Source of the DNA: Rhytidiadelphus loreus
Lineage: Eukaryota > Streptophyta > Bryopsida > Hypnales > Hylocomiaceae
NCBI GenBank assembly: GCA_947034895.1
Contig: OX344763.1
Location: 30,503,025-30,567,024, forward strand
Length of the DNA: 64,000 bases
Direction: 5' to 3'
The notes beneath the pieces are model-generated. The model was not told where the DNA came from and ran no database searches. It was given only the letters and a program-made list of their open reading frames with translations. How positions within the stretch are numbered: the stretch's first letter is position 1; each line of letters starts with the position of its first letter. The position numbers and the translations under genes are program-made. This document shows positions 38,040 through 48,820 of the stretch, piece by piece.

Positions 38040-38925
38040 GAAAACAAGGTGGGTGCACCCAGAATGGCACCTTGTTTAAAATTGCCATCATCACTTTGTG
38101 TACATCTCCAAAATCAATATGTACGTATGTGAAAGAAATGATATTAGAACATCTACCAAAAAAACTTTGACCCTTCAACCTTTCGCATATGGGATTCAAA
38201 TGTCGCATTCTTTGGTGCATTGGAACCGCCTTTTCACTTGCAAACAAGAAAATCTGAAAATTTGACTAGTCTAATAATAGTAATTAGGCACAACTTTGAC
38301 CCTTCGCAACTTTTGCATATGATATTCAAATGTCACGTTCTTTGGTGCATTGGAACCTCCTTTTCACTTGCAAACAAGAAAATCTGAAAATTTGACCAGT
38401 TTAATAATAATAATTAGGCACAACTTTGACCCTTCACAACTTTTGCATACAATATCCAAAATGTCGTGTTCTTTGGTGCATAAGAACCTCCTTTTCACTT
38501 GCCAACAAGAGAATATAAGATTAGACCAATATAATAATAGTAACTAAGCACAACTTTGTCCCTTTACAACTTTTGCATACAACATCCAAATGTCACATTC
38601 TTTGGTGCATAAGAACCTCCTTTTCACTTGCCAGCAAGAGAATATAAGATTAGACCAGTATAATAATAGTAACTAGGCACAACTTAGACCCTTCATAACT
38701 TTTGCATACAATATCCAAATGTCGTGTTTTTTGGTGCATAAGAACCTCCTTTTCACTTGCCAACAAGAGAATATAAGATTAAACCAATATAATAATAGTA
38801 ACTAGACACAACTTAGACCCTTCATAACTTTTGCATACAATATCCAAATGTCGTGTTTTTTGGTGCATTGGATCCTCCTTTCACTTCCCAACAAGAGAAT
38901 ATAAGATGAGACCAGTCTAACAATC
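38040..38925 (+). repeat. Dispersed repeat copy C whose 3' part is tandemly amplified
   Basis: 38040-38260 matches copies A and B. From about 38160 onward a unit of about 130 bp is repeated six times head to tail. Each unit has TTTTGCATA, CAAATGTC, TTTGGTGCAT, AACCTCCTTTTCACTTG and AACAAGA blocks. Later units resemble each other more than the first, as expected from local amplification. A single related fragment lies at about 62905-62940. Confidence 0.85.
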
Positions 38926-39479
38926 ACATCTAGTGGCAGTTTGGGGGGTACCAGACACACAGAACTGAACGGCCACCAGTTTGGATAGGAATTTTTTTTA
39001 TTAAAAATAATCCTTTTATTCTCACGAGAGAGTCAAGCACACGCAAGAAAGTCTTCATAAAAGCTCCACTAATGTGTTCTCTCCAAGTCATGGTGAGGCA
39101 GGAGGTCAAACAAAGTCCCACACAGAACCTCACCTTCTTAATTGCAACAATGAACATCAACTTGAAGTCTACAGTACCCTCTCCGACTCACTGCTGCTGT
39201 ACCGGCAACCTAATTCAAAATTAAGAAAAAATTAATCACCGTATCCAGTGGCTGAAACCCCAAATTGCATAACTGAAGTTGGGTAATTTTATAACAGTAT
39301 ATTGTACTCAGTACTCAATAAGAATATATAAGAACAGCATCAATGTGTTTTTTTGTTTTTTGTTATTTGTTTTTTTAACATAGCAATGCGTGTTGAAATA
39401 TTTACCCAAATGAAATTCAAGTACTAAGGGAGAACCACCCATAACCGACTGAATAAGCAATTGTGGATATAATCTAGAG
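38926..39479. other. Intergenic DNA, no gene seen
   Basis: Mixed composition with a T-rich run at 39340-39370. Nothing recognisable. Confidence 0.4.
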
Positions 39480-39790
39480 TAGTGCAGGGCGAAGCAAATA
39501 TTTTCAAAGGTGAAAAGGATAGAAATGACATGGATTGCACAAACTTTGGTAAATTTATCACTTGAATTGTAATTACTATGAATTTTGAAGAGCAAAAAGT
39601 GCTCTGGACCCACTGCCAATCTCTAGACACTTCCAATTCCAATCACTGAAAAACTATAGTCTTACTAAATGCTTTCTGCTTTCTTACTCACTACTTTAGG
39701 ACATATGTCATGAATATATTAGTTCCAATTTCGAAAAGAAAAGAAAATTCCAGCTATGGTTGGAAATAAGTAAGTCCATGGGTTGGTTAT
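39480..39790 (+). repeat. Dispersed repeat, copy 1 of 2
   Basis: It shares a chain of blocks with 61780-62055 in the same orientation: GAATTGTAATTACTATGA, CACTTCCAATTCCAATCA, CTTTCTTACTCACTACTT, CATGTCATGA-like, TTAGTTCCAA and TATGGTTGGAAATA. Both copies are non-coding. Confidence 0.65.
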
Positions 39791-40699
39791 TGGGTCGTGA
39801 TTAGGAATGGGGGGCTTCCCCTTAGATTTATGTTAGTACCTGTAATTTCATTTTAAAGATTTAAAAAGAAAAATTGATACAAGGTGTGGACGTGTATTCC
39901 CCATGTGCTAGGGAGCATTTGTGATTTTTATCCCCTTGGTTGATCAAAAGTTATGTTGCCCTTCGAAATGGGCACGCAAGCAAGCAACTTGAATTAAACA
40001 ATTGTGTTATCCATTGAATTGAAATTTGACAAGTATGTAACTAGCATGACATAGAATGTAGTTGTAAGAAAACCACACATTTAGAGTAAAGATCTCATTC
40101 AAAGATGAGTGGAAGTTTGCCAATCCTGTAAGTAAGGGTGTATGATTATTTAATACGCTTACAACAGTAGCAACTATTGTTGATTCTCACATAACATTGT
40201 TAACCAAGTCGGAGGGGCCTTTTGCTTCCTTAGAAAGTGGGAGCCCCCAACGTTGCAACTTCTTCAAAATCAAGTGACAAATTTGTTGTAAAATTCGTTA
40301 GCTTGTTGCTAAAATGTAAAAGACCAATAATCATTATCCACCTGGCTTCTGGTTGTAACATTGTTTTATTTTGTTGACTTTGCTATGTGCCTAGGGATCA
40401 ACTAGCCAAACGAACCCATCTCCCACTAACAAACCAACTCTCCATTTACACCCAGCCCAACCAATCTCAACTCTCCAATTATAACTGAATCCCCCTCTAG
40501 TATCTATGGGACATTATACTTCTAGTTGAGGGGTGAGATATCATCTTGTTAACAATGTTATGCAAACCCGTAAAGATGCTAAGGACTAAAAGTGTCCAAT
40601 GCACAACTCTTAAGGAAATATAGAAATAAAGTATGTTCCTATTCATCCATGGTTGCTAGCATGAGAGCCTAGAATCTTGAGCTCACGAGCCTAGGCTCC
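39791..40699. other. Intergenic DNA, no gene seen
   Basis: No conserved frame, RNA gene or element end was recognised. Confidence 0.4.
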
Positions 40700-41185
40700 T
40701 ATGTTACAGGTACCTACATTATAGACACCTTTTATAGTTTTAGGATATTTATATTATAGGTGTCTATGTTGTAGGTACTTATGTTATAATCACCTTCCAT
40801 GGTTATAGGATGTTTATATTATAGGTACTTAATTATATCATAGGTGTTTATGTTCTAAGTACATATGTTATAATCACCTTCCATGGTTATAGGATATTTA
40901 TATTATAGGTGTCTATGTTGTAGGTACCTATGTTATAATCACCTTCCATGATTATAGGATGTTTATATCATAGGTACTTAACTATATCATAGGTGTACAT
41001 GTTCTAAGTACATATGTTATAATCACCTTCCATGGTTATAGGATATTTATATTATAGGTGTCTTCCATGGTCATAGGATATTTATATTATAGATGTCTAT
41101 TTTAAAGATACTTATGTTTTAAGCACCTTTTTATGGTAATAGGGTACTTATATTATAAGTTTGTATATTATAAACACTTTCAGTA
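40700..41185. repeat. Minisatellite with alternating 84- and 65-bp spacing
   Basis: Imperfect tandem repeats built on CACCTTCCATGGTTATAGGA and TTATATTATAGGTGTCTATG. The first block recurs at about 40791, 40875, 40940 and 41022, so two slightly different sub-units alternate to form a higher-order unit of about 149 bp. The array decays toward 41185. Confidence 0.85.
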
Positions 41186-43084
41186 GTTGTAGAGTACCTA
41201 CTTACACCTAGGTTCAGGCTCATAAGCTTGCATTTCTAGGCTCACGTGCTATCGTCGTTGCCTACTCATCTAAGAATGGACTAATTTTTGATTGACTACC
41301 ATGGTGATACTTAGGGTTAAATGTGAAAAGATGCCTAGACCCAAAAGCAGCCAAGGGATGATTAATCTTTGCCTTATTTTATAGTTTATAGCTTAAAATT
41401 GCATTTAGAGCTTTGCATTTTTTTTTCCTTTTCCAAATTGAGCCACATTTGTGAGATGCTTATTCCAACGCTTTTAGGTGAAGTTTACCTTATATGATAC
41501 GGTACTTCCCTTGAGCCCCTGCAGCAGCAGCAGCGGAGACATTACTACTGTTGCTTCAACAGCGGCTCATAATGGCCTCTGCCTGCTCATTGTCCCTCTC
41601 CTTCCACAGTCCCTACGGAGCGCTGGTTCTAGTAGAATCACCTCAGGGTGGCCCCAGTAGTGCAGTCAGGAGTCTTACACTAGCGCAGCAGCTATGGTGG
41701 CGACGGCCGAGTCCACAACATTCTCGCTCCTGCGGCAGTTTGCCAGCTTCCTTTTGGTCAGCATTGTAGATTGAATGAGCACAAGCTGCAGCAGCAAGCT
41801 AGAAGCGCGCATCGAATCGTTTTGGCGTTTTGGCCAGTCACTGGCCACCCTTGCACGCCCGGTCGGAGTGGTCGAGTACTACTGAGAGTTTTTCTGCGGG
41901 CATCTTCTAGTGCAAGAGATTTTCACTGCAATTTGACTTAACTGCTTTTTTTCCACGCCGTGCATTGTTATAAGGAGGATCATGTGCTTTTGTTTGTCTG
42001 GTTTTCAATTCTACGCCCTGGCGCAGCTGGCTATGGACGTACATCGCGTTCGAGTGATGCACTTTATGCTACGTCGCGGTGTTTTGGCTATGGAGATTTG
42101 GTGATCGATCGATGGAGGTCATCGCTGCAGCAACCACGAGGGTGGCCGGAGAGTGCAAGAGTTGTTCACGAAGAGAGTCTTGACTGATTGATGATTGTTG
42201 TTACTGTGGAGGCTCACGTGCCGGGCGTGGAGCAGCGCCTCACTGCAGAGTGTTGCTTGCGTGTGCCCTAGTTTCGATTCTAATTCGCAGATGTGCATCG
42301 GCCTTCAGTTCTTTACTCTTCTTTGTAGCGCTCCCTGGATAGGTAACTCCAGCTATGGTCGATGGTAATCAATTACTTCGTTCTTGCGTGTTGGTAGAAA
42401 GTCGGTGGAGGAATCGAGGAATTGCGTCTACATTGTTGTCACTGTGTTGTTAGCTTGGACGCTTCTCCGCAGTGTTGGAATAATTTTTCGTAGTCTGGAT
42501 ATAATTATTATTGCTTTTGAACTCGATCTCCGAACTCTGATACGCTTGAACGATGCGCAGACTGTTGCTCTGTAAAGTCGAGGCATTAGATGAGTTTACT
42601 AAATAGGTAAATGTAGCTAGGGCGAGAGGAAATTAATTGTTTCGTTCTTGCATATTAGTAGAAAGTCGGTGGATGAATCAAGGAATTGCCTCTAACTTAT
42701 CGTCACGATGTCGTTGTCTTGGATATGTTTGTGCAGTGTTAAGAAATTTCGTCGTCTGGTTATAATTCATTAATGCATTTGGACTTGATCTCCGAACTCA
42801 GTTACGCTGAATGATGCTTTTACCCTGTCAAGTTCGAGGCATTGGAAGAGTTCACTTGATGATTCTGGTTTGTCTGCAGGAATGTATGACGGCAATAGCG
42901 ATTGTGGAAGATCATGCAGTTGCATGTTCGGACGTTCGGACCTGGTTAGTTGGCTGCTGCCCTTCCCTTTGTAGCCTTGCTTTTTCCGCTAGGGGGTAGC
43001 AATGGAGATCGCCTTATCGGTATGCGTGTTTGTGTTGTGGAGTTCGACAGATCCTTGGCGAGGACCGGATAGTGCGCAGAGATT
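41186..43084 (+). promoter_or_regulatory. Promoter and long 5' leader region of the STICHEL-like gene
   Basis: From about 41480 the DNA becomes clearly GC-richer, with a short GCAGCAGCAGCAGC tract at 41518, and stays so up to the ATG at 43085. Several short open frames with their own ATGs occur (for example near 41960, 42384 and 42811), so the leader, if transcribed throughout, is rich in upstream ORFs or contains an unspliced leader intron. The transcription start cannot be placed. Confidence 0.45.
42337..42862 (+). repeat. Tandem duplication of about 265 bp in the STICHEL-like leader
   Basis: Unit 1 (about 42337-42601) and unit 2 (about 42602-42862) share TTCGTTCTTGC, GTAGAAAGTCGGTGGA, GATCTCCGAACTC and GTCGAGGCATT-type blocks in the same order and spacing. 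Roughly four of five bases agree by eye. It lies within the region expected to be promoter or 5' leader. Confidence 0.8.
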
Positions 43085-46000
43085 ATGACCAGGAGGCCGG
43101 GAAAGGCTCCAGCTCAACTACTTAACTCGAGGACGCATCTCGAGCGTCATTTGCACTTGACGAATAATATCCACGTGAAGAATCACGTTCACATGCAGAA
43201 GAAAGACCACAATCGAATGCTGGATGCTCGGCGCACGCCGCAGCTTCCTCTGAGGAGGGAGCTAACAGCCGTGAAGAAGGTGAAGTCGCTCCAAGACCCA
43301 TCCACAAGCTCTAATTCCTTTAGTCCGATGTCAGCAACTAGTTCCGTCGCCAGACATGAATGCAGAGCGATTAATGGTAGCGACAGGGCGCATTTAAATG
43401 AATTATTGCAGTCGCAGGAGAGAGTGCGTCGACCGCCCCGACGAAGCAAGGGTAGAGAAGGAACAGAGGAATTTGCAGATAGAAATCGGGGATCATACAA
43501 TGGAATTAGCCGTGGCGAGAACCTGAGAAAGTCTCAAGCTTGGGAGGAGTCGAGGGGGAGGAGGAGAGATGAGTACAGGGATTCTGCACCGCTGCCTAGT
43601 TGGAGTGCTGCGGGGTACAGAGTTGAAGAGAGATGGCACGGAGACGCAGAGGAAATTGCGAGAAGGCTAATTGCAGAGCAGAAGGGGAGTATCTCCTCGC
43701 CTGCACATTCCTACATGGCTAGCCTTGCACGGGCGCATGGGCTGTCGCTTCTAGGGTTCCGGGATGACATCACGACCTCCGAGGCCGAGGGGAGTTTTCT
43801 TGGGAGTGAAGACGGTGAAGCAGGATTGATGGCTTCTGAGTATCTTTCGAACTCAGCGGGATCACCCCTTGTCATGAGAGGACATAGAAATCGTCGGCGT
43901 GGCAAGGATGGCTATGGCCATAGTAACGGCAATAGCAATCTGAGAATCGGATTGCATTCTCGAGATAGAAAAGCAGTTCATGGCTACAAGGAAGCACCCG
44001 TAGTGCCGACCATGACAGACGAGCTTGACGTCTCTGATATACCTCAAAATGGCTGCGGTATGCCGTGGTACAAGACCTCTGGCGCAGTCAAGTTCAAGAG
44101 CAAAAGTCTTCTCGATTACGCATGTGCAATCCCAGAGGCTGTTACGAAAAAGAAGGCGGGTGATTCAAAACAAGTCTCCAGGAACAGCTCCCGACACGGA
44201 TCAAAACGCGACCACCAAATCCCCGATGACCATTCGGCCATCCCACTTCTCAACAGAGCTGATGATGAAATCGAGGAAGCCCCGGCTCGAGAATCGCGAG
44301 GTGCATCTGTTCCCCAGTCGCGGGAGAAGAGTCCTTGCCGAGAAGAAGCGGTGAGCAATGCACGTCGGAGCAGTATGATAAGCCACAAGTATCGGCCGAA
44401 GTCGTTCAAGGATATGGTAGGGCAGAGCTTGGTGGTGAAATCGTTGACGACGGCCATCACAAAGGGGAAAGTGGCTCCCGTTTACGTGTTCACTGGTCCG
44501 CCCGGAACAGGGAAGACGTCCTGCGCCCGCGTCTTCGCAGCTGCATTGGTATGCCTCAACACAGAGCCGCACCGCCGACCTTGCGGGCTGTGCCGAGAAT
44601 GTGCAACGATTACTCTCAATCGGAGCCGAGATGTAAAGGAGATCGATGTTGCGAGCTGCCCTGACCTTGACCACATGAAATCCTTGCTGAATCTCTCCAT
44701 CTCGAATGCCCACCAACGAGTCTTCATCGTTGAGGGTTGCGATTTTCTGAGTATTGAGCTTTGGACTTCGTTTCTTAAGTTTCTTGATAGCCTGCCGCGG
44801 AATGTTGTATCCATACTCATCGTCACGGACCTTGAACGGCTACCAATGTCAGCCACTTCCAGGTGAACAATAGCTCTTGCGTATTTTGTCTCTGCCAGAG
44901 TGCTCAATATTCTCACTAGAAGTCTCACAGGATACCCTCCACATGTATGCAGGTGCCAGAAGTACCACTTCGGAAAATTGAAAGAGTCGGAAATCCAGAA
45001 TAGACTACAGGCAATTGTGGAGAAGGAGAAGCTGGATGTCGATGAGGCGGCATTGTTCTTGATTGCATCAAGGGCAGATGGATCACTTCGAGATGCAGAA
45101 GCGATGCTAGATCAACTCAGCCTCTTGGATCAGACCATCACTCTTTCTATGGTTCAAGAACTTGTACGTCATTAGAAGCTATAATTGAATATCGTTTTAA
45201 GGTGTTTGCGGGTTTCATTTTTGTGCTATTGATTTGTGTCTTGTCGGAGTACCGGCGTTCAATCACTGAACGCAGTTGATGGACGTTTTGGTTCAGTCAG
45301 GGCTGATCCCAGATGAGAAGCTTGTCAACCTACTGGACATGGCGCTGTCAGCAGACACGGTACACACAGTGAAAGGAATGAGGGAGCTTCTTGATGCTGG
45401 GGTCGATGCGTTATCCCTGGTTGCCCAGCTTGCTTCTCTCATCACCAACATCCTCGCAGGAACTTTCGAGCTTCGTCGCGGGTCTCGCAAGAAGGGCTTC
45501 TTTCATCGGAACATGCGTAAGTAGTTCGAATCCATCTCGATCATTGTGCATTACCGCAGGAGCCAGCTGTTTCCAACCTAAAATACCTGACTGTTTCGCT
45601 GTTTCATTCTGACCAACAGCGAGGAGGGAAGAGCAGCAACGTTTGCGACAAGCCTTGAAAGTGCTGGCAGAATGTGAGAAACAACTGCGAGCCTCCAATG
45701 ATAGACCGACATGGTTAACTGCTGCGCTCTTGCAATTCGCTCCTGACCGATCCTATCTTCCGTCTTCAGTGGACACAAGCATGGCACCAAGCCCCATTGC
45801 CTTCGACACCTTTGATAGAGTTCATCCAGGAGATTCTTGTACTCCCCGAATCCCATCACCTCTAGCTGCTGCCAGCCAGAAGAAACACTTGCAGAAGAAC
45901 TCATCAGCGAATGTTGACGACGTCGTTGCATCGAGGCTGCAAGGTCAGAAAGACAAGGACAAGGCCCCTGTTTCGGCATTTTCTCCACTTGAACGAAAGG

Positions 46001-47203
46001 AGCCTGGTAACCTGCATCAGACGAAAGTACATCCCTCTGCAGTAGAGGTTATGAGTGACAGAGGTCTCCGAATCCCGAGCTCTCTCGTGCTGTTCGACGC
46101 TTCCCGAATTGGGAACCGCGACTTCAGAGAGCTCCCCCGTCGTGATATGGAACACATCTGGGGAAAGGTGCTCGATGGATGCCGTTCCAATGTTCTGAGG
46201 CAGCTTCTGTCCTCGCATGGAACTCTCATGGCGCTCTCCGTGGCCAGAGGTACTATCTTATCATCCTTCACATTCTACCCTATACGACTGTGAGTGCTGC
46301 CCAACTGATCCAGAGAATCTTTTGGTATTCCTTGAATAAATATCTTAGTGATGTTGCGCAGACGAAACATTTGCGGTTGCGCATGTGGAGTTTGGGAGCT
46401 CAGAGCACAAGGCTCGTGCAGAGCGTCTGCGGAGCAGCACGTGCCATGCGTTTCAGATGGCGCTTGGCTGTCCCGTCGAACTGAAGCTGAGCCTCGAGTG
46501 TCCCCCAAGTGTGGTGCTCGAAGAAATCAAAGCTTCTCATGCAATTAATCCTGAGCCCTCATCTAGTGAGGTGAGGGTTCAGACAGTTAATGCTTTGGAG
46601 ACTTCCTCAAGCGATGCTCAGTTGCGTCAACGGCGCAATAAGCCTACAAGTAGACAGGAGATGCTTACAGGGTTGGCTGCTCGATCCCGTCGGTTAGGCG
46701 ATGCGCAAGCAGGGCCACGTTTGGATTCCCAAGCCAGCATTAGTGATTACAAGTATTGCTTTCCCGTATCTGGTTCATCCCGTCGGCACAGATCTGGAAA
46801 TAGATCTGGGAGACGACCATCGCTCAGTAGAGCGCCCAGTCTTGATGCATCTGGCGTCAAAGTAAGATGGAAGCATCCTAAATTCAAGGGTATTGCAAAC
46901 ATCGAGCGGAAAAACAGGTTTGGAATCTCGTGATCTTTATTGTTAGTAGTACCTGATCAATTCTGTATGTAACTAATTTTTGATACTCAAAGCTCTGACT
47001 CTCTTTAACATCGTTTTGCTGAACAGGAAGATAAGAACACAGCGCAAACGAAATCAGGTTGCTCTGTGCTGTCAAAAATCACCTCTCTCGGAAGTGGTAA
47101 GTTCCTGTTTAAGATTCGTCTTCTCCAATTTGTCGTTCTTGCGTTAGCAATATCACGCTGATGTTTTTGACACTTGTAGCGACTGACACTCTCTTCGGGT
47201 TAG
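43085..47203 (+). CDS. STICHEL-like protein (DnaX/clamp-loader-type AAA domain)
   Basis: Seven exons: 43085-44862, 44953-45163, 45276-45516, 45620-46249, 46362-46917, 47027-47096 and 47180-47203, about 1169 residues. The first about 430 residues are basic, Ser/Arg-rich and poorly conserved. Then comes a clamp-loader gamma/tau-type AAA domain: HKYRPKSFKDMVGQ, Walker A GPPGTGKTS (residues about 471-479), a cysteine set C-x9-C-x2-C-x2-C, and the SATSRCQKYHF arginine-finger motif formed across the first splice. A lid follows with DGSLRDAEAMLDQLSLL, then the plant-specific middle (RPTWLTAALLQF) and the FGSSEHKARAERLR region. This order matches STICHEL of Arabidopsis, needed for trichome branching, and its paralogues. 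The Walker B position reads VFIVEGCD instead of the usual hydrophobic-DE. The final tiny exon is the least certain: reading through the 47097 donor would give a different short tail. Confidence 0.92.
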
Positions 47204-48670
47204 CAGGAGCAGGAGCCTCACGGGCAAGCGGAACATAGCCGAAAGAGGGGCTTCCTCCTTCGGTTGGTGCCTTGCGGGAGGTCAATTCAGACTCACGGGT
47301 CACCAATCCGACCTTAAACCTCCAAACTTCCATGGCACATTCCGAACATCCCAAACAATTCGAATGTTTCTGTGCAGAAATTGACTATAATGTTCCTCAG
47401 CCATTATTAGTAATGGCACAAAGCATCTGTGAATGCAGGAGCCTTCAGGTCAGGAGCTGACAGGACATGCTTCCAAGTTCGGAATGGCACATGTGATCAG
47501 GAATTAGGCCGAAACAGAGGGGGTTAAAATTAGGTCGAAACTTCAAGTGAAAAAATCCCCGTTGTAGTGCCGTCTCTGAATTTTAGGGCCCAAGCTAAAG
47601 CACGTCGTAAGCTTGTAAATCCAAGGAACTGGACAACTGCGCTGGTTGCACGACTCTGCAATCGACGTTTCCTGCCCGAGGGTCCTTCAGCTAATGCTGT
47701 ACACGACCAGCCCCAATTGTGGACGTCCGGATGGAAGATCAACACTCCCGGCTTGCGCCATGTGTCTCATTTCAAATGTCTGCAAGTTTACCATTCCGAA
47801 TGTTCAGCGAGGAGAAGCCACAATCAGCTATGCACTAAAAGGTGGTGCAGAATAGGTAGCATTGGCAGCAATAAATATTCTAATTAATGGCATGATCGGG
47901 ACTGAGGGGATGCGATTGACGCTGACTCAAGTCGGCGTTCAAGTTCTGCATGGTTCAATGTGTACCAAACCTTTCATCCCGAAGAGAAAATATGGAGAGC
48001 AGTGAAAAACTTAAGGTGTCCCTTCAAATTTTGAGACGAAATTGCTTGAGTTCGCATCACTGACTTTTGGAACTGTATTCGGTGCAGCAGAAGTAGCAGC
48101 ACACTTCTCAAAGGTGTTCAAAACATATTCGTAACAGTTCAGGTAATCAATTATGACACAGATAAGGCTGATAAGGCTGCTTGGATTTGATGAGGAAGTC
48201 AAACTAATTCAAAGCAAGTGCAGGGAATTAGGATTTAGAGAAGTGTAGGGATAGGGTTTAGAAGAAGTGCAGGGCTGGTCTCAACCCTGTAATGATGCCA
48301 TGGACGATTTTGTGTCCGATGGATGGCTTCAGGAAGAACTTTACACCGGTGTGAAAAATGACAGATTTTTTTGGGAATTGATTGAATTCATGTGCAGCAA
48401 ATGCTGTTGCCAGATTCATTGATGTAAGCTTATTATTGATTTATCTAGAAAAGAACATGCCTAGTCGGAGTACTACCTTGTGCAGTACAACTTCAATGGA
48501 GTACTGTACAGTGTACAGACATACCAACAAATCACCCATGTACACCATCATATGTCCAGATGGTGCACGGCCAAACGCATCCTGCTCACCCAGCATACAC
48601 AGCACAGGCCCCAAATTTTTAACAATCATATTACAGTAGAGCTAATAATTAGTAAGTCCAGAACTGGTCT
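47204..48670. other. 3' flank of the STICHEL-like gene
   Basis: Contains the presumed 3' untranslated region. A plus-strand frame at 47567-47887 (about 106 codons, basic) has no motif I recognise and could be a further 3' exon or chance. No second gene is supported. Confidence 0.4.
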
Positions 48671-48820
48671 GACACATTACATTAGACAGGTTATTATAGT
48701 GATACATTACATTACAGAGGTTATTATAGTGACACATTACATTAGAGAGATTATTACAGAGACACATTACATTAGAGAGGTTATTACAGTGACACATTAC
48801 ATTAGAGAGGTTATTACAGC
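48671..48820. repeat. 30-bp minisatellite, five exact-length units
   Basis: Five head-to-tail units of 30 bp starting at 48671, 48701, 48731, 48761 and 48791, each like GACACATTACATTAGAGAGG plus TTATTACAGT. Few substitutions and no length change. Because 30 is a multiple of three it is open on both strands, but no gene is implied. Confidence 0.95.

Noticed and set aside
43122..46548. Many antisense and out-of-frame ORFs over the STICHEL-like gene
   Set aside because: Shadows of GC-rich coding exons; the plus-strand model explains the conserved domains and all splice phases.
47567..47887. A basic 106-codon plus-strand frame as a separate small gene
   Set aside because: No motif or splice support; it could be a 3' extension of the STICHEL-like transcript or chance.
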